Positions 1 through 12,300 of a stretch of 64,000 nt of DNA are shown here, piece after piece (within the stretch, counting starts at the first letter, position 1; every line of letters begins with the position of its first letter). The notes under the pieces are model-generated. The model worked only from the letters and a program-made list of their open reading frames with translations. It ran no database searches and was not told where the DNA came from. Location: the NCBI GenBank assembly GCA_027943245.1, contig JANDJZ010000261.1:1-64000 (forward strand), in the 5' to 3' direction. Source of the DNA: Acanthamoeba sp. SK_2022b. Taxonomy: Eukaryota > Discosea > Longamoebia > Acanthamoebidae. The position numbers and the translations under genes were made by a program.

Positions 1-340
1 ATTGCGACATGGCTTGGGGAGGCACACAGGAGAAAAGTCAGTTACAAACTACTCGGGCAGGCACACACCGAAAGTATGGACACGCCACCGGCACGAGCTG
101 TGGTGTCTTCGCGTGCCGGAGTGGCTGCGGCTACGGCATCGGCCACGTCTTCACCCGACACCGTGTGGAACCTGCTGTGGTCCTCCCTTTGGCCCCCCTC
201 TCGGCCCACCCGTACGAACCTTTTATTACTTTTTTTTAATTACTTTATTCGAATTTTGTTTCTTTAATAACCTGTTATTTTAATTATTTGAAAGTAATAA
301 TTTTATTTATTTCGTTTAAGTAACAACCTTTTTTTTCGCA

Positions 341-2269
341 GGAGGAAGCGGGCGGGGTAGGGGGAGAGGAGGGCGCAAGCAGAGCCTGCTCCTGCCGCGG
401 GCCCTCAAGACGGTCGTGGCCAAGCTCGACGACCCGCCCGCGGCCACCTCCGACTCTACCTCCTCCGCCACCACCTCCACCTCGCCTTCCTCCACTCCCG
501 CTTCCTCCTGGTTCAGCTGCATCCAGCTCGCCCACTGGGTGCCGCTTCCTTCTCCCTCCCCATACTCGCCCACCAGTCCTGGCGAATCACTCACCCCGGC
601 TTGCGCGCGCGTGTGTGATGAGCGCAGGACAACATTTTTGGGCCGCGGGTGGAGCAAGTGTGGCACCGGCCTTCCTCGACGGTGTCGGAAGACCTGCTCA
701 CCACTTTCGCTCGCCACTCCCTCGTACGCACACACGCACACAATCCAATGCGCGCACGTACGCCCGCGCATGGGTGGACGGCGATGGTTTAATCGACATT
801 GCGACGTTGCGTGAATGTGTCGGGTCGCAGAGCGGGGAGCTGGGCGAAGAGGAGGAGGAGCTCAACGACCGCATGGAAACCAAATTCCATCTCTTTGCCG
901 AGATGGGTGAGCTCTCGCCCTTGTCCCTCCCCTTCCTCTCCATCGCAGACGGCGTCTCCACCCATTCCATCATTGACGCATTGCACGCTCGTGTGTGCGT
1001 GTGTGTGTGCGTGTGCGTGCGTGCGTGCGTGTGTTCAGGCTACATCATGCTGGCGGTGATATTCACTGCGAAGTTGCGGGGCTCCGTCTCCAAGTTTTCC
1101 TTCTGCCTCCTCGCTCCGGTACTCACCCCTAGACGCTCCCGTTCCTCCCGCGCCCCAGCTCGACCCCTCCCCGGCTCACACGCCACTGCGCGGCCCGTAT
1201 GGTGGTGGTGGTTGGGGGGGGGGCGTCACGTCGCGCACATACAGATCTCGAACCTCACGCGCTACTTGCTGGTGCACCAAATCGTCGAGGACCGCCTGCT
1301 CCATCTCGTTGCCTCCCTCCGCTCTCTCATGCTACGGGTACTCCCCTCCCCCTCCCGCGCCTGCGCTCGTGTGCGGTGATCAGTGTGTGACCCGCGCGCG
1401 CGTGTGTGTGCAGAGTCGAGAGGCGGGGCAGGCGATGAGCAAGTTCTCCGCGTTGCTGCCCCAGTTCGTGGCGACGACGGAGGGCCTGTTCCGATTCGAC
1501 CTGCGGCCCGCCGACTCCGCCCACACCTTCTTCTGCAAGGACCTCCTCCGCTCTCGCTTCGCCGCCCACGACCGCGCGTTCATCTACAGGTGCCCCCCCC
1601 CTCAAAACCTCCCCTCTCTCGCTCCCTGCCCGCCTCCCTCCCCCAAGCTCACGCGCTGTCCATGTGTGGCGTGCGTGCGTAGGGCCATCACCTCGCACCT
1701 CGTGACGCAGCACCACACGGTGGTGATGGGGAGCGACCTGAAGCTGGTCAACGCCGTACGACGCCACCCGCCCCCACTCCACCCTCTCAAGTTGTTAAGC
1801 CCCCCTCCCCTTTCTCTCCCTCGCTCGGCTGGACAGTGGGTCGACTCGCTGGCCTTTTTCCTGCGCAAGAGCGAGATGCCCCTGTCCGCCCACGCGCGCG
1901 AGGGCGCCGCCTTCGTCCCCGATCTCGTGCTACAGGGCCTCCCTCACGTACGCGCCCTCTCCCCGCCCGCCCTACCCTTGGCCAGACAGCGGCTCATGCG
2001 GGCCGTGGGCGTGTGTCGGCGTGTGAGCAGCAAGAGCTGAAGGACGAGGCGGTGATGTGGTGTCGAGTACCGATCACGGTGATCGATCTCGACCAGGGGA
2101 GCGTGCGACAGTCGGTGCCCCTCCACCGGCACGCCATCCTGCGCCAGGCCTTTTTTGACGCCCTCCTCTTCGGGGCCCCGAGCGTGCCACTCGCCGCCGC
2201 TGTCGACTCCCTGCCCCCGCACCTCGGCGATCGACAGCTTCCTCCCGCGTACGGCACACACCACACGCT

Positions 2270-2340
<71 letters not shown>

Positions 2341-2852
2341 CACTCGCGTGCGCTGAATCAAATGGTTGGGGGCAATGGCAGGGAGGGGCTGCTGCGTGAC
2401 TTTGGGGCGGAGTGGTCGGGCTGGGTGGCCGAGGTGGTCGAGGAGGCGTGGCGCCTGCCGGTGTCGACGCGGGAGGGCTTCATCAAGCAGGCCATGCGCA
2501 TCCTCACTCGACGCGCGGCGCTCCTCGTCAAATACGTCGACCACCAACTGTACGCGCTGCTCCCATTCACCATTTCAGCGTGCTGAGTTGAAGCCTTTTA
2601 ATTTTTTTTTCTAAATTAATTTCTTGCTTTATTTATTGAATGTATTATATTAATGTGCGCAGAGCGACCACGAGCTTCGTGGACCTGGGGCTGGTGCAGA
2701 ACATGCGCACAGAGCTCGAGCTCGAACAAGAGCAGGACTTCCTCGTGGTCCTCGCCGTGGCCGAGCTATTGTCACCCGGCATCTACGCCACGCTCGTCGG
2801 CAACCCGGCCGCGCTCGAGGACAAGTTCATTGAACTCTTCGAAAGTTTTTGA
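341..2852 (+). CDS. C9orf72: C9orf72-like DENN protein (multi-exon)
   Basis: Joined exons match the C9orf72 DENN protein, which in animals works with SMCR8 and WDR41 in autophagy and endolysosomal trafficking. Exons read by eye: 341-538, 627-721, 830-904, 1041-1117, 1244-1333, 1413-1589, 1683-1755, 1837-1947, 2031-2248, 2382-2547 and 2663-2852. Splicing 538 to 627 creates HWDNIFGPRVEQVW, equivalent to the human YWDNILGPRVRHIW. Later landmarks are AITSHLVTQHHTVVMGSD, the VLQGL/VPLHRHAIL region, RRAALLVKYVD and a C-terminal block ending ELFESF. The first listed exon has no ATG, so the start lies in an upstream exon; ATG at 9 with a donor near 210 would join in frame, but this is weak and the true start may be outside the window. 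The 3' end is firm. The family call is strong because conserved blocks occur in the right order over the whole length. Confidence 0.82.
2268..2339. repeat. (CA)n microsatellite in an intron
   Basis: About 35 uninterrupted CA units lie in the C9orf72-like intron between the exons ending near 2248 and starting near 2382. The His-Thr repeat reading across it is a translation artefact. Confidence 0.95.
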
Positions 2853-3075
2853 CATCGCTCGCCCGAGCATCGACATACGAAATCACTGCCCGCGCACAGA
2901 GGCATCGGCTACAAGTGCGTCAGAGACCTCCTTAATGCAAGTGTGAGCAAAGTGGGCGTCATGGCACAATCCTGGTGTTTTTCCTTTGGGTGTTGTGAGA
3001 ACAACTGCGAGGAGGCAAACACATTAGGGTTAGCATGCTGCACAGCTCTTGACTGCTCTGCCTCTGATGCAGTGG

Positions 3076-5172
3076 CTAGCGGACCACGACACGAACGCGA
3101 CCCAGGTTCTCTACCTTCGCAAAGGGCGTGCTCGCATCACCCTCGCGCTGAGAGGTCGCCCGCAGAGAGGGGAAGTAGGTGCCGGGCGTGGAGTAGGCGA
3201 GGGTAACCGACACCTCCACTAGCCGCCTGGCCTCGCCAAAGGGCCATTTCACCCTCACGTCGCCTGTGCCGGTGAAGTCCCACTCTGTGCCCACGACCAC
3301 GCCGGCCCTTGGTGGCACCTCAATCTTCGCCGTGAAGTTCACGGGTTGGCCAGCAGCAACTTCCATCAGGGTGGAGCCGTTGACGGTCAGTTCGACTACA
3401 GGTTGGATTCCTTGGCGCACGGTAGCGTTCTTCGACCTGACTGTTGAACACACTGTAACGGGTTGATGGCGCGGGCGCAGCGCCCCTCTCGACCCAGGCG
3501 CTCAAGTCCCTGAGCGCCTGCTCGACGATGCCGTTGTACTGCACGAGACGGGGAGTGCGGGGGCCGATGTGATCCGCGTTGTCGTTGTACCAGAGCCTGA
3601 AGTTGTCGTCGTAGTGTTCCTCGCCAAGGGCCTCCCTCACCCTTGCGCTGTACCAGTTGCCATGATGACTTTGCCCTGGATCTTTCCAGTCTGCGTTCCA
3701 CCACCGCCCGCGGCGCCTGCGAACGTCGGCCCCACCTCGATGGGGCGCTGAGGGTAGAGCGGGGTTCCGTCTGGTGCCCTGAACTGGTTCCACGGGTAGA
3801 AGCCTGGGCGTTTCGGGACCTGGTGTCGATGATACGGCAACAGCGCGAGCGCCCACCGGTTGTCGATCCGCAGCTTGGCGCCGACGTCGATGGCGCTCAG
3901 CACGCTGGAGGGGGTGCTGCTGCTAATGGCGAAGACGGTGGTCAGGGCCAGTGAACCCGACAGAGTCCCGACCCTCGTGCCGTCGGCCGCGTAGATCGTG
4001 TAGTCGATATTAGGGGCCTCCACAGACAGTTCTGGCGCGCTATCTAAGACCAAACTCGTTGGCACGTTATCGGCGCCTCGAACGACCTGGACGATGGTGG
4101 CGAGGTGGTCGATCTTGGCAGCACGGAACATATCGCCGAGGGCCGACTGTTCCACGCCGAGGTAGCCCGACGTGCTCCAGAAATCGTCGGCGTAGGTGGG
4201 GTCCAGGCCGCGAACGTCTCTCCCGAAGCCGAGGAGGCCCTGAGCTTGATGCAGACCAAGGGTGTACTCGTAATCCTCCCAGCCGAGCATCGGCACTCCC
4301 ATCGCCGTCACTTCGCGCAACACCGCCCGCTCCAGGTCGCCAAGCCCTGCTGAGGGGTCGCCGCTACCGCCTGGGCTCACCGCGTCGGCTATCTGCGTCA
4401 CCTTGTCCTCCAGCACGAACCGAGCAAAGGCCCGCACGAAGAAGTTGATCGGGATGGAGGTAGGTACGCCTGGGATGAACGGCACGGCGCCGCTCCACAC
4501 CCCACGGCTGTTCTCGATTGCGCCGATGGTCTGGAAGGAGCCACCGCTCCCCCCGTAGATGTAGCCGTGGATGCTGCTTCCCGACGAGCCGTAGTAGCTC
4601 GCCGCGACCGTCTTGGAGAACTTGGCCGCGGCCGCATCGACGTGGTAGCCGCCGCCTCCGTTCGTCTGCACCGTGTACGCCCCGCTGTACGCGCCGAACG
4701 CGATTGTTTCATTGGCGGCGTTCTCGTCCAGGGTCGGGTACACCAGGTGGAAGAAGCGACCCTCCCACTGGCTCTTGGGTGGCAAGTAGAAGTTGAACCT
4801 CTTGTCGGTGTCCTGGAAATGCCCCGAGACCTTGCGGTGTGGCACCGGCGTGGTGACATCGACCTCGTAGTCGATGACGGGCCTGTCGTACGGCGGATCG
4901 ACACAGTCGGCAGTTACCCACATGGGACCGCCGCTTTCTCGTGGCGCGCACACTGGCGGCGAGGGCATAGGGGAGGAGTCCCTCAACGTGAGGAACAGGG
5001 TCAACCCCACGATCACTGCCACCAGGGTGGCCACTACGACCGCCATGACGACCACCCGCCGTGAGCGACCTGCATGCGGTATTCCAGAGTGGAGGAGTCC
5101 CTGCTCCTCGTCGATGGTGTGCATGTGGATAAGAAGGCAGCTTGGTCTTGAAAGAGAAGTGCTGCCAACCAT
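3076..5172 (-). CDS. Tannase-like alpha/beta hydrolase with N-terminal membrane anchor; frame-broken
   Basis: The ATG at 5172 opens a frame of about 510 codons ending at 3637. It has a short cytosolic N-terminus, one hydrophobic anchor near residues 40-65 (VVVMAVVVATLVAVIVGLTL), then a lumenal or external tannase/feruloyl-esterase-like domain. The segment YIYGGSGGSFQTIG is the probable nucleophile elbow. The family sequence continues in a second frame to about 3450 (GNWYSARV, NFRLWYNDNADH, LRDLSAWVERG). A third frame runs to 3076, a PKD-like beta-sandwich tail (GTEWDFTGTGDVRVKW, GTYFPSLRATSQREGD). There is thus one break near 3655, where several family residues also seem to be missing, and one near 3440. 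No intron signals explain them, so this is a recent pseudogene or contains sequence errors. The domain order resembles bacterial secreted esterases, and the gene lacks introns, so lateral origin is possible. Confidence 0.72.
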
Positions 5173-5475
5173 CACAGAACTCAAATTCTGTTACGTTTCC
5201 GCCAATCAAGGGCCCGAGAATCATGTGTCCGACGGGCCTTTGTTTGCCTCTCCGCTTATTTAAAAACCACCGGGGAGCTCTCCTCTTCTCTAATCCAAGT
5301 AGAATAAAATGGTATAGGAGAACAGAACAAATAAGTAGAATTAAATGGTTGAGGACAGGAAAAAGAACGAAAAAAATCGATTCGCCTGCAGCTCGCATCG
5401 CAGTTTACAAACGAAGGGGTTGCGTGTAGTGTGGGAGTGGGGTTTTTGAGGTGTCGTGTGCCCGTCGGGACTGAT
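5173..5475. other. Intergenic, upstream of hydrolase
   Basis: About 300 bp between the start of the hydrolase and the stop of the next minus-strand gene. It is AT-richer than the coding flanks. No gene, RNA or repeat was recognised. Confidence 0.6.
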
Positions 5476-6838
5476 TCAGGGCCGCGATCGCGCCCCTCCG
5501 TTCCGCTTCGTTCGCTTGCCCTTGCCGCGCGAGCCGCTACCCTTGGCGCCGCCGCCGCTGTTGTTGGCGGTCCGTCGCTGGCCGCCCGCCGTCGCCGATG
5601 ACGCCGAGGCCTGCTGCTTGGCGTGTGCGGCAGATGATATGGGCGACGTGGAAGATGACGATGGCGGTGGTATAGAGGAGGATGGCTGAGGTGGGAGGAG
5701 GGACTGGCCGAGCACCCAGCTCATGCCGTTCCACCTCTGGGTGGTGGTGACCCTCTTCATGGAGATCTGCGATTGGCACAGCTGCGAGAGCGTCACGGCG
5801 TTGTCGTCGTTGAGCTGCTGCCTCTTCTTCTCGCCGGCGGTGAGGCCGCCCGCCTCCAGTCGCCTTCGGAACTCCTCCACCTCCCTGCGCAGGCCAACGC
5901 GTGTGCGGTCCGCCAAGCGCATCCTCTTCTCAGTTGACTGTTCAACGCGCGCGCGTACGTGTGTGCGTGTGCGATAGCGCGCGCGCGTGCGTTGGCGTGT
6001 GCGATGGTGATTCGGGAGGGGTACCTGTCCTGTTCGGCCTTGAGGTCGGGGTCGAGGTCGTCCTCCTCCTCCCAGAACTGCGGAAATTCGGTGAACTGAG
6101 CCAACTTTGCTGCCAGCCGACTGCCGCCCGCAGGAGCCGCAGGCGCGTCGCCGACTGTGGTGGTGGCCGTGGTGGGCACGGTCGCCTCCTCCTTCTCCTC
6201 CTCCTCCAATCGCTGCTGCTCCTGCTCCTGTTGCTGCTCCTGCTCGGCTTGCTCGTCTGGAGGCACTGCGGGACCGTTGCTGCTGTCGTCCAGACCGTTG
6301 CCGTCGTCCGCCACAACATGATCGTCGGCAGTCGGCGGGCCCTTTGACCTCCCGCCGCCGCCGTCATTGTTGTTGATGTTATTGCTATTGGTGTTGTTGC
6401 TGTTGCTGGCCTGGAGCGGTTGGTGCTGATGCTGCGGTTGATTTTGCTTGGCTTGCCGCTCCTCTCGCTCCCGCTCCTCTCGCTCCCGCTCCTCCCGCTC
6501 CCTCTGCCGTCGCTCGCGCTTGCGCTGCTTCTTCCTCGCCTTGGCCGACGACGACGCGCCGCCTCCGGCCGATCCCGCCGAGGCCGACGACGCCGACGAT
6601 GTCGACACCGACGACGACGAAGACGACGACCTGTCGTCTCCCCCTCTCGCGCCGCCGCTTCGAGGCGGGGGCTTCTTGGTGTTGTTGATGAAGGAGAGGA
6701 GCTCGTCGAGGCTGCGCTGGTCCTCGACGGGTCGCGGCGGCGATTGGGCCTTCACGTCCCGCCCGAGGGCCATGCCACCCGTCACGTGGGCCTGTGCGCG
6801 TTGCGACTGATTGCCCCCCCCCCGATGGTCGGTAAGTC

Positions 6839-6882
<44 letters not shown>

Positions 6883-8986
6883 ACGCCCAGCGAGCCATGG
6901 GGAGGTCGACGCACTCGAGTGTTGAGCTTGCTTCGCAGCTTCTCGCGGGTGGAGTCGGCGAAATGGTCGCACATGAGGTAGTGCGAGTGCAGGCAACAGC
7001 AGTGCCCTAGTGTGATAGACGCGCGCGCACAAGGAGGTGAGCCAGGCACGCAAGCCGCGCGTGCGCGTGTGCGGCGGTGCGAGTGTTGCTCACCTGCGTG
7101 TTTCGTCTTCCCGTTTCGGAGTCCGCTCCCGCACGTGTTGTGCCCCGGCACCTGGCAATGCGAGGCGGCCGCCATGGCGGGAATGCTGGTCTCGTACTCG
7201 TATTCGTCGTCGTCCTCGTCTTCGTCCTCATCGTCGTCCACCTCGTCGTCTCCGTCGTCCTCGTCCGCGTCGTCGTCGTCCTCTTCGTCGTCGTCCAGCT
7301 CCTCGCCGGTCGAGTACATCGAGTGCGCGCCCGACCCATCGCCGTAGACGCACGAGGCCGAGCAGCAGGCGGGGCTGTGGTAGGGGCTCATGCCCGCGGC
7401 AGCGGCCGAGTGGCCGACCAGCTCGTTGACGGCCATGGAGGCGGCGGCCGCCGTGGCGCTGACGACGTGCCGCGTGTTGTGGGTGGCGCAGCAGTCCTCG
7501 CCCTTCTTGGTCATCGCCGACAGGTGCTGGTGGAAGCAGAACGGGCAGCTGTGGATGTGCTCCTTTGTTGTTTGGGCGTTGGTGGAAGGGAGAGGGCGAC
7601 CATGATGACGTCAGCACAACCTCGCTGCGAGACCCGGAAAGAGGGGAGAGGGGGGAGGGGGGGATTACGGCGATGGCTTCGGGGTCGATGTCGGGGATCT
7701 CGCCGGCGCGGTGCTGCTCCTCGAGTTTCTGCCACCGCCGCTGCAGCTGCTGACACTCGGCTCGCAGCCGGGCCTCCCGTTGCTGCGCTCGACAACGAAG
7801 AGGAGAGGCCAGCGTTAGAGACTCGAGAAGGGGAGGCGAGACACGACGGGGGAGGCGACCTTCTCGAGGGTGTACTGGTCGAGTCGCTTCTTGAGCTGTC
7901 GCCAGCGGGAGCGCGTCTCCTTGAGCTTCTTCTCGAAGCTGACGTACTGCTGGAGGACCGGGTCGCTCCGCTTGAGCTGCGACTTGAGGCGCGGCAGGTT
8001 GATCTGCAGGATGGGGTCCAAGTAGACTGTCTCCCAGAACAGCCCCTATACACACACGCACACACACACAAGAGGAGACAGAGAGAATGTCAACAACCAT
8101 GATGGTGGCAAAGACGAAGGCGATGAGATGGCTGAAGTCGGCGTTCACCTTGTTTACGTCGGCAAAGGTGATGTCGAATTGCTTGAGGAAGCAGTTGTGG
8201 AGGTAGATGAAGACGCCGTTGAACACCTCGTTCGCGGCGCAGAGGTCGTCGTACTTCTTCTGCACCGCCAGCAGGAACTTGTGCGCCCGGTCGACGCTCG
8301 CCACTGCCGGGCATGCGCGTCTAAGGACACGGCGCACGCGGATAGACGACACTACGACACGCCATACGTACCAGAGGTGGCGGAGAGCTGGGCCACGAGA
8401 CGCTCGCGCAAAACCTCGAGCCAGTTCTGGGCCTCCTTCTCGAGCTTGCGGAAGAGGTTCTCGGGGTTGTGCTTGCACAGCCGGTAGACCATGTTGTAGG
8501 TCCGCTCGAACGAGATGCTGAAGCCCTCCTCGTACTCGTTGTTGGCCTTCACCTCGGCGTAGATCTGGCGGACCACGTTGCGCAGCTCGTGCCAGCACTG
8601 CCGCCGCTCCGCGTCGGCCTTACCGGGTTGCAGAGCGTCAGTGATTGAATGGAAAAAATCTCATTTAAATCAATTAATAAATCAGAGAATAATGGCTGTC
8701 CCTTGCCGAATCAGAAAAAGGATTGTACCTCAACGGACGGGGGCGGGATGGCGGCCTGCCTGGTGATGGGCCCCGTGGCCTCCGATGTGACATGTGCAGT
8801 GACGGTGGAAGGGGGCGTGGCCCGCGCGGGTGTATGATTGACCTCGTGTTGTGAGTGATTTTGCCGAACGGTCTGCTGTTGTGCATGCTGCGATCCCGCT
8901 TTGGCGTCCATCACCGCTAATCGCTTCGATGTCTGCTCGTTCATATGCCGTGCCGCTGCCTTGGCATCTTCATGCGTCGTTGCCAT
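5476..8986 (-). CDS. Cullin-N-like / FAM193-like low-complexity protein
   Basis: Multi-exon minus-strand gene. The ATG at 8986 gives a polar N-terminus (MATTHEDAKAAARHMNEQ). An intron follows, then helical exons with W-x-x-L and SFERTYNMVYRLCKHNPENL, which resemble the start of cullin repeats as in cullins and CACUL1. After LDPILQINLPRLKSQLKRSD, a coiled-coil and a Cys/His-rich stretch (SCPFCFHQHL, then HSPACCSASC) come long Asp/Glu runs. Further on are SLDELLSFINNTKK, a basic KARKKQRKRERRQRE coiled coil, Asn/Gln/Ser-rich linkers, EFPQFWEEEDDLDPD and a Gly/Ser/Lys tail ending at 5476. The Cys/His clusters, the DELLSFIN motif and the basic helix suggest FAM193. Neither assignment is secure and the function is unknown. 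Low-complexity Asp/Glu runs make exon limits uncertain. It is downstream of Rictor on the same strand. Confidence 0.6.
6841..6878. repeat. (CA)n microsatellite in an intron
   Basis: About 19 CA units in an intron of the cullin-N/FAM193-like gene. On the sense (minus) strand it reads (TG)n. Confidence 0.93.
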
Positions 8987-9001
8987 CAGGTTCAGCCTCA
9001 A

Positions 9002-9317
9002 TCGATCGATTTTTTCGCGAATGCAGTAGTAGATGCAGATGCGAGTAGTTACTGAATACTGCCCTCTGCTCCCTTTTGTCTACCTATCAATTCTCTTACG
9101 CTACGCGAGCTCTTCTACCTCCAAGCCGATCGTGCGTGTTTCCCTAATTTCGCCTGCTGATCTGTCCTTGGCGCCAAATCTTTTCTTTCATTTTTTCTTT
9201 TTGTTCGAAGAGGCTTTGTTTGTGCCGCGCAACAAATGGCAGAAAGGCTAAACGCTGTGTGAAGAGGTTGCAGTAGATTGTGCGAGTGAGGTGTGTGATG
9301 TGGGTGTGATGGAAGGC
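9002..9317. promoter_or_regulatory. Intergenic promoter region of the cullin-N/FAM193-like gene
   Basis: About 315 bp between the minus-strand start at 8986 and the Rictor stop at 9318. It holds the Rictor 3' end and the promoter of the downstream gene. It contains a perfect E2F-like palindrome, TTGGCGCCAA(A), at 9168-9178, about 180 bp upstream of the start codon. No TATA element was identified with confidence. Confidence 0.45.
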
Positions 9318-12300
9318 TTAGGGTTTGGCCGGGTGTCCGGGAAGTCCCAGGGTCCAGGTGCCCTTGCGCGCGACCGGCCGCACGTTGACCAGCGGGGCGA
9401 AGTAGGACCGGTCGAAAGCGCTGTCGTCGATCAGCGAATACACGAAGCGGCGGACCGGCAGCCGGAACCTGTACCGCTCCAGCATGTGCAGAATCTCTTT
9501 CGCCAGCACAGCCTGCGCTACCGCAGTGAGCTCGGCCCACACACGCACGCACACGCACACGCACACGCACACTCACCTTTCTGAACTCGGAGGGGTGCTT
9601 GACTTTAGCGCGCTTGAGCGAGTTCATAGCGCGTTCGGCGGTGATGTGATTGGACAGGTTGGCCACCCACAAGGAGATCTCGTCCCGAATGGAGTCCTTC
9701 CCCGGCGCCTCCCCCTTGGCCGGCGGCGCATGCAAGACCGCCTCCTGTGCTCACGCCCCCCCCCCCCCCAAAACGCCGTTCGTGACTCGCAGATCACATG
9801 CGGTTGGGGGGAGGGGCTGCTGGGGAGTGGTGGGCGAGAGCGCGGTACCGTCTCAGAATCGGGGGACACGAAGACGTCGACGTATTCGTTTTCGTCGATG
9901 CGGAGGAAAGGAGTCGACCGAATGTCGCGCGGGAGGCTCACGTGCGAGTTCACGTGGCACGGCGTGTCCCAACCGAACCGCTCCAGCCGCTGACGCCCTG
10001 ATTGTGCGCGTGCGCGTGGTTCAGAAGAGAAGGGGAAAAGATTACGCAAGCGCGTGTGGGAGAGGCTCGTGAGTGTTGTACCCTGCTCGGTGCCCGAGAC
10101 CATGCCGATGACGTACACGGCCGTCCCGCGCACGGCAAAGCAGCTGTCGGTTTCGGCAATCCGCACGAGCGCCTCCACCACGTTCTCCGCCTCCCGCAGC
10201 GCTTCCTTCGAGTCCTTGAACTCTGCACCAATAAAATTAAAAATTAAAAATAAATAATAATAATAATATAAATCAAAGTAAAAATGAAACCACAAGATCG
10301 GGAAAAAATAATAAGAACAAAAATAAAATGGCACTATTTACCGGAGGGAGTGGAAGTGGGTTCAGGAGTGGACAGGAGGCTGCGGCGCAGGGGCGACTTG
10401 GGAGCGGGCGGCGAGCCGAAAGAACCCGACCGCAGGCGGGGCGAGCTCGATGAGCTCTGTGTGCTGGTAATCGAGCGCGGGGAGCTGCCCGACGCCGACG
10501 ACGGCGTCCGCTTGTGCGTCGGGTGTCTGGGCGAGCCCACCATCCACGATCCACCTGACCCGACCCGAACCAACACGTTTGTCGGAGTTAAAAACAAACA
10601 ATACCAAACAGGGGGGGAACTCGTACTCGAGGTGAGCTGTCCGACGGGTGCTGGGCTCGAGTTGCTCCAGCTCTCATCCAGCAGCTTCAACCCGAACTCG
10701 GATGACGCGATGTGGCCCTGCGTGCAAGCGTGCGTTGCGCGCGGACGGAGTGAGTATGGAATGAGAGGAATGCACGGCGGGAAGGTGTGGGAGGGCGGGA
10801 CGTACGAGGGCCCACATGGCGGTACGGCGGGCGAGGGGCTGCTGGGCGACGTCGCGGAGCACGGCGAGGAGCTCTAGGTGGTGGGCCGACTGCTTGAGGA
10901 TGCCACAGCCCTTGGCGGTCTTGGCCAGCTCGCCGTACAGATGCGGCGGAATGACCACGTGCTTGGTCAGGTACTCGGAGCCCTGTGCCCGCCAACGCGC
11001 CGCCACACACGCGTGAGCTGACGACACCGCCACTCGGCGCTTGGATTTGCGCGTGGCGGAGCGTGCGTGCCTTCTCTCTCCACACGGGCGCCGAGAAGGC
11101 TTCGCTCAAGGCATCATCGAGCGCCGTCACGTATTCGAGGTTGCCTGCCATTCGGGAGGGGAGTGAGACGCTCGAATGAAAGTTCGATCGACGAATGGAG
11201 AGCCACGATACCGGTTTCCTTCCAGTACTGGAGCGCGCCCGGGATGAAGTCGTTCTCGCGGGAGAGATAGTCGAGACCGGCGTCGGTGGAGAGCAGACGG
11301 AGGAGGAGGTCCCGGCCGGGCCGACCGATGCCCGCCAGCACGCTCGCGGGCTGCTTCGAGATCAGACACTCCAGGCATTCCTCCTCGTCCACAGCCTCGT
11401 CCAGCACCGAGAGCGACATTCCGATCACCTGTTGCCCGCACATGTGTGTGTCAGCGATGTGCGCGATGCGTGGTATGTGTGGTATGCGTGCCTTGGAGTC
11501 GGTGTCGGAGAGCTGCTTGACGAGGAATTCGATGCCCCAGGCGCTGAAGTTGGCCACGCCGGCACGGAGAAGGACGCGCATGTGGCGGGTGGCCAGGAAG
11601 CGGACCACCTTCGACTGCGAAGTCAGCGCCTTGGATAGGATCACTCTCGAGTGACCGCCGCTGCTGAAGAGGGTAAGGGGAGGGGAGAGAACGAAAACGA
11701 AAATGAGCAAAGAACGAAGAGAAAGAGATCGCGCGGTGTGGAGTGAGTGCGCCGCAGTACATGTTGTAATCGAGCGAGGTGAGGATGAGGAAGGAGAGAT
11801 CGTCTCGGCCCTGGAGTTCGGTCATCGACTTGAGGTAGGTGAAGATCTTGAATTTCTTCATGAGCTCGAGCCCGCGCTCCGTCGAGGACAGCGTGCCCAG
11901 CTGCAGTGACAAGCCCCCGCGGAAAGCACGACCGGTGAGCAAAGCCGGCGGACAACAAGACGGTCGTGATGGGGAACGGTTGCGCACCATCGTGAAGTAT
12001 TCGCGGGCCATCGTCTTCAGAACACGTTCGGGCGAGAGCAAACGCGGACCGTTCTTGTCAGGCACCTGGAAAACGGGAGGGGTGGCCCCGGTGAGGAAGC
12101 TTACGATGACGATGACGATGAAGATCGACGAGTGTCATGTGTGAAGAAAGGGCAAGGCAAAGGAGGAGTACCCCTTCGACTTCAACGCGGAGGAGATCGG
12201 CGATCTGGAAGACGAGCGGGTTCTTCTCTTCGAGGTACTTGTACCCTTCGGACTCGGCCAGGAGGACCTCCAGCAGCAGGCACGCCACGCGCACGTATTT

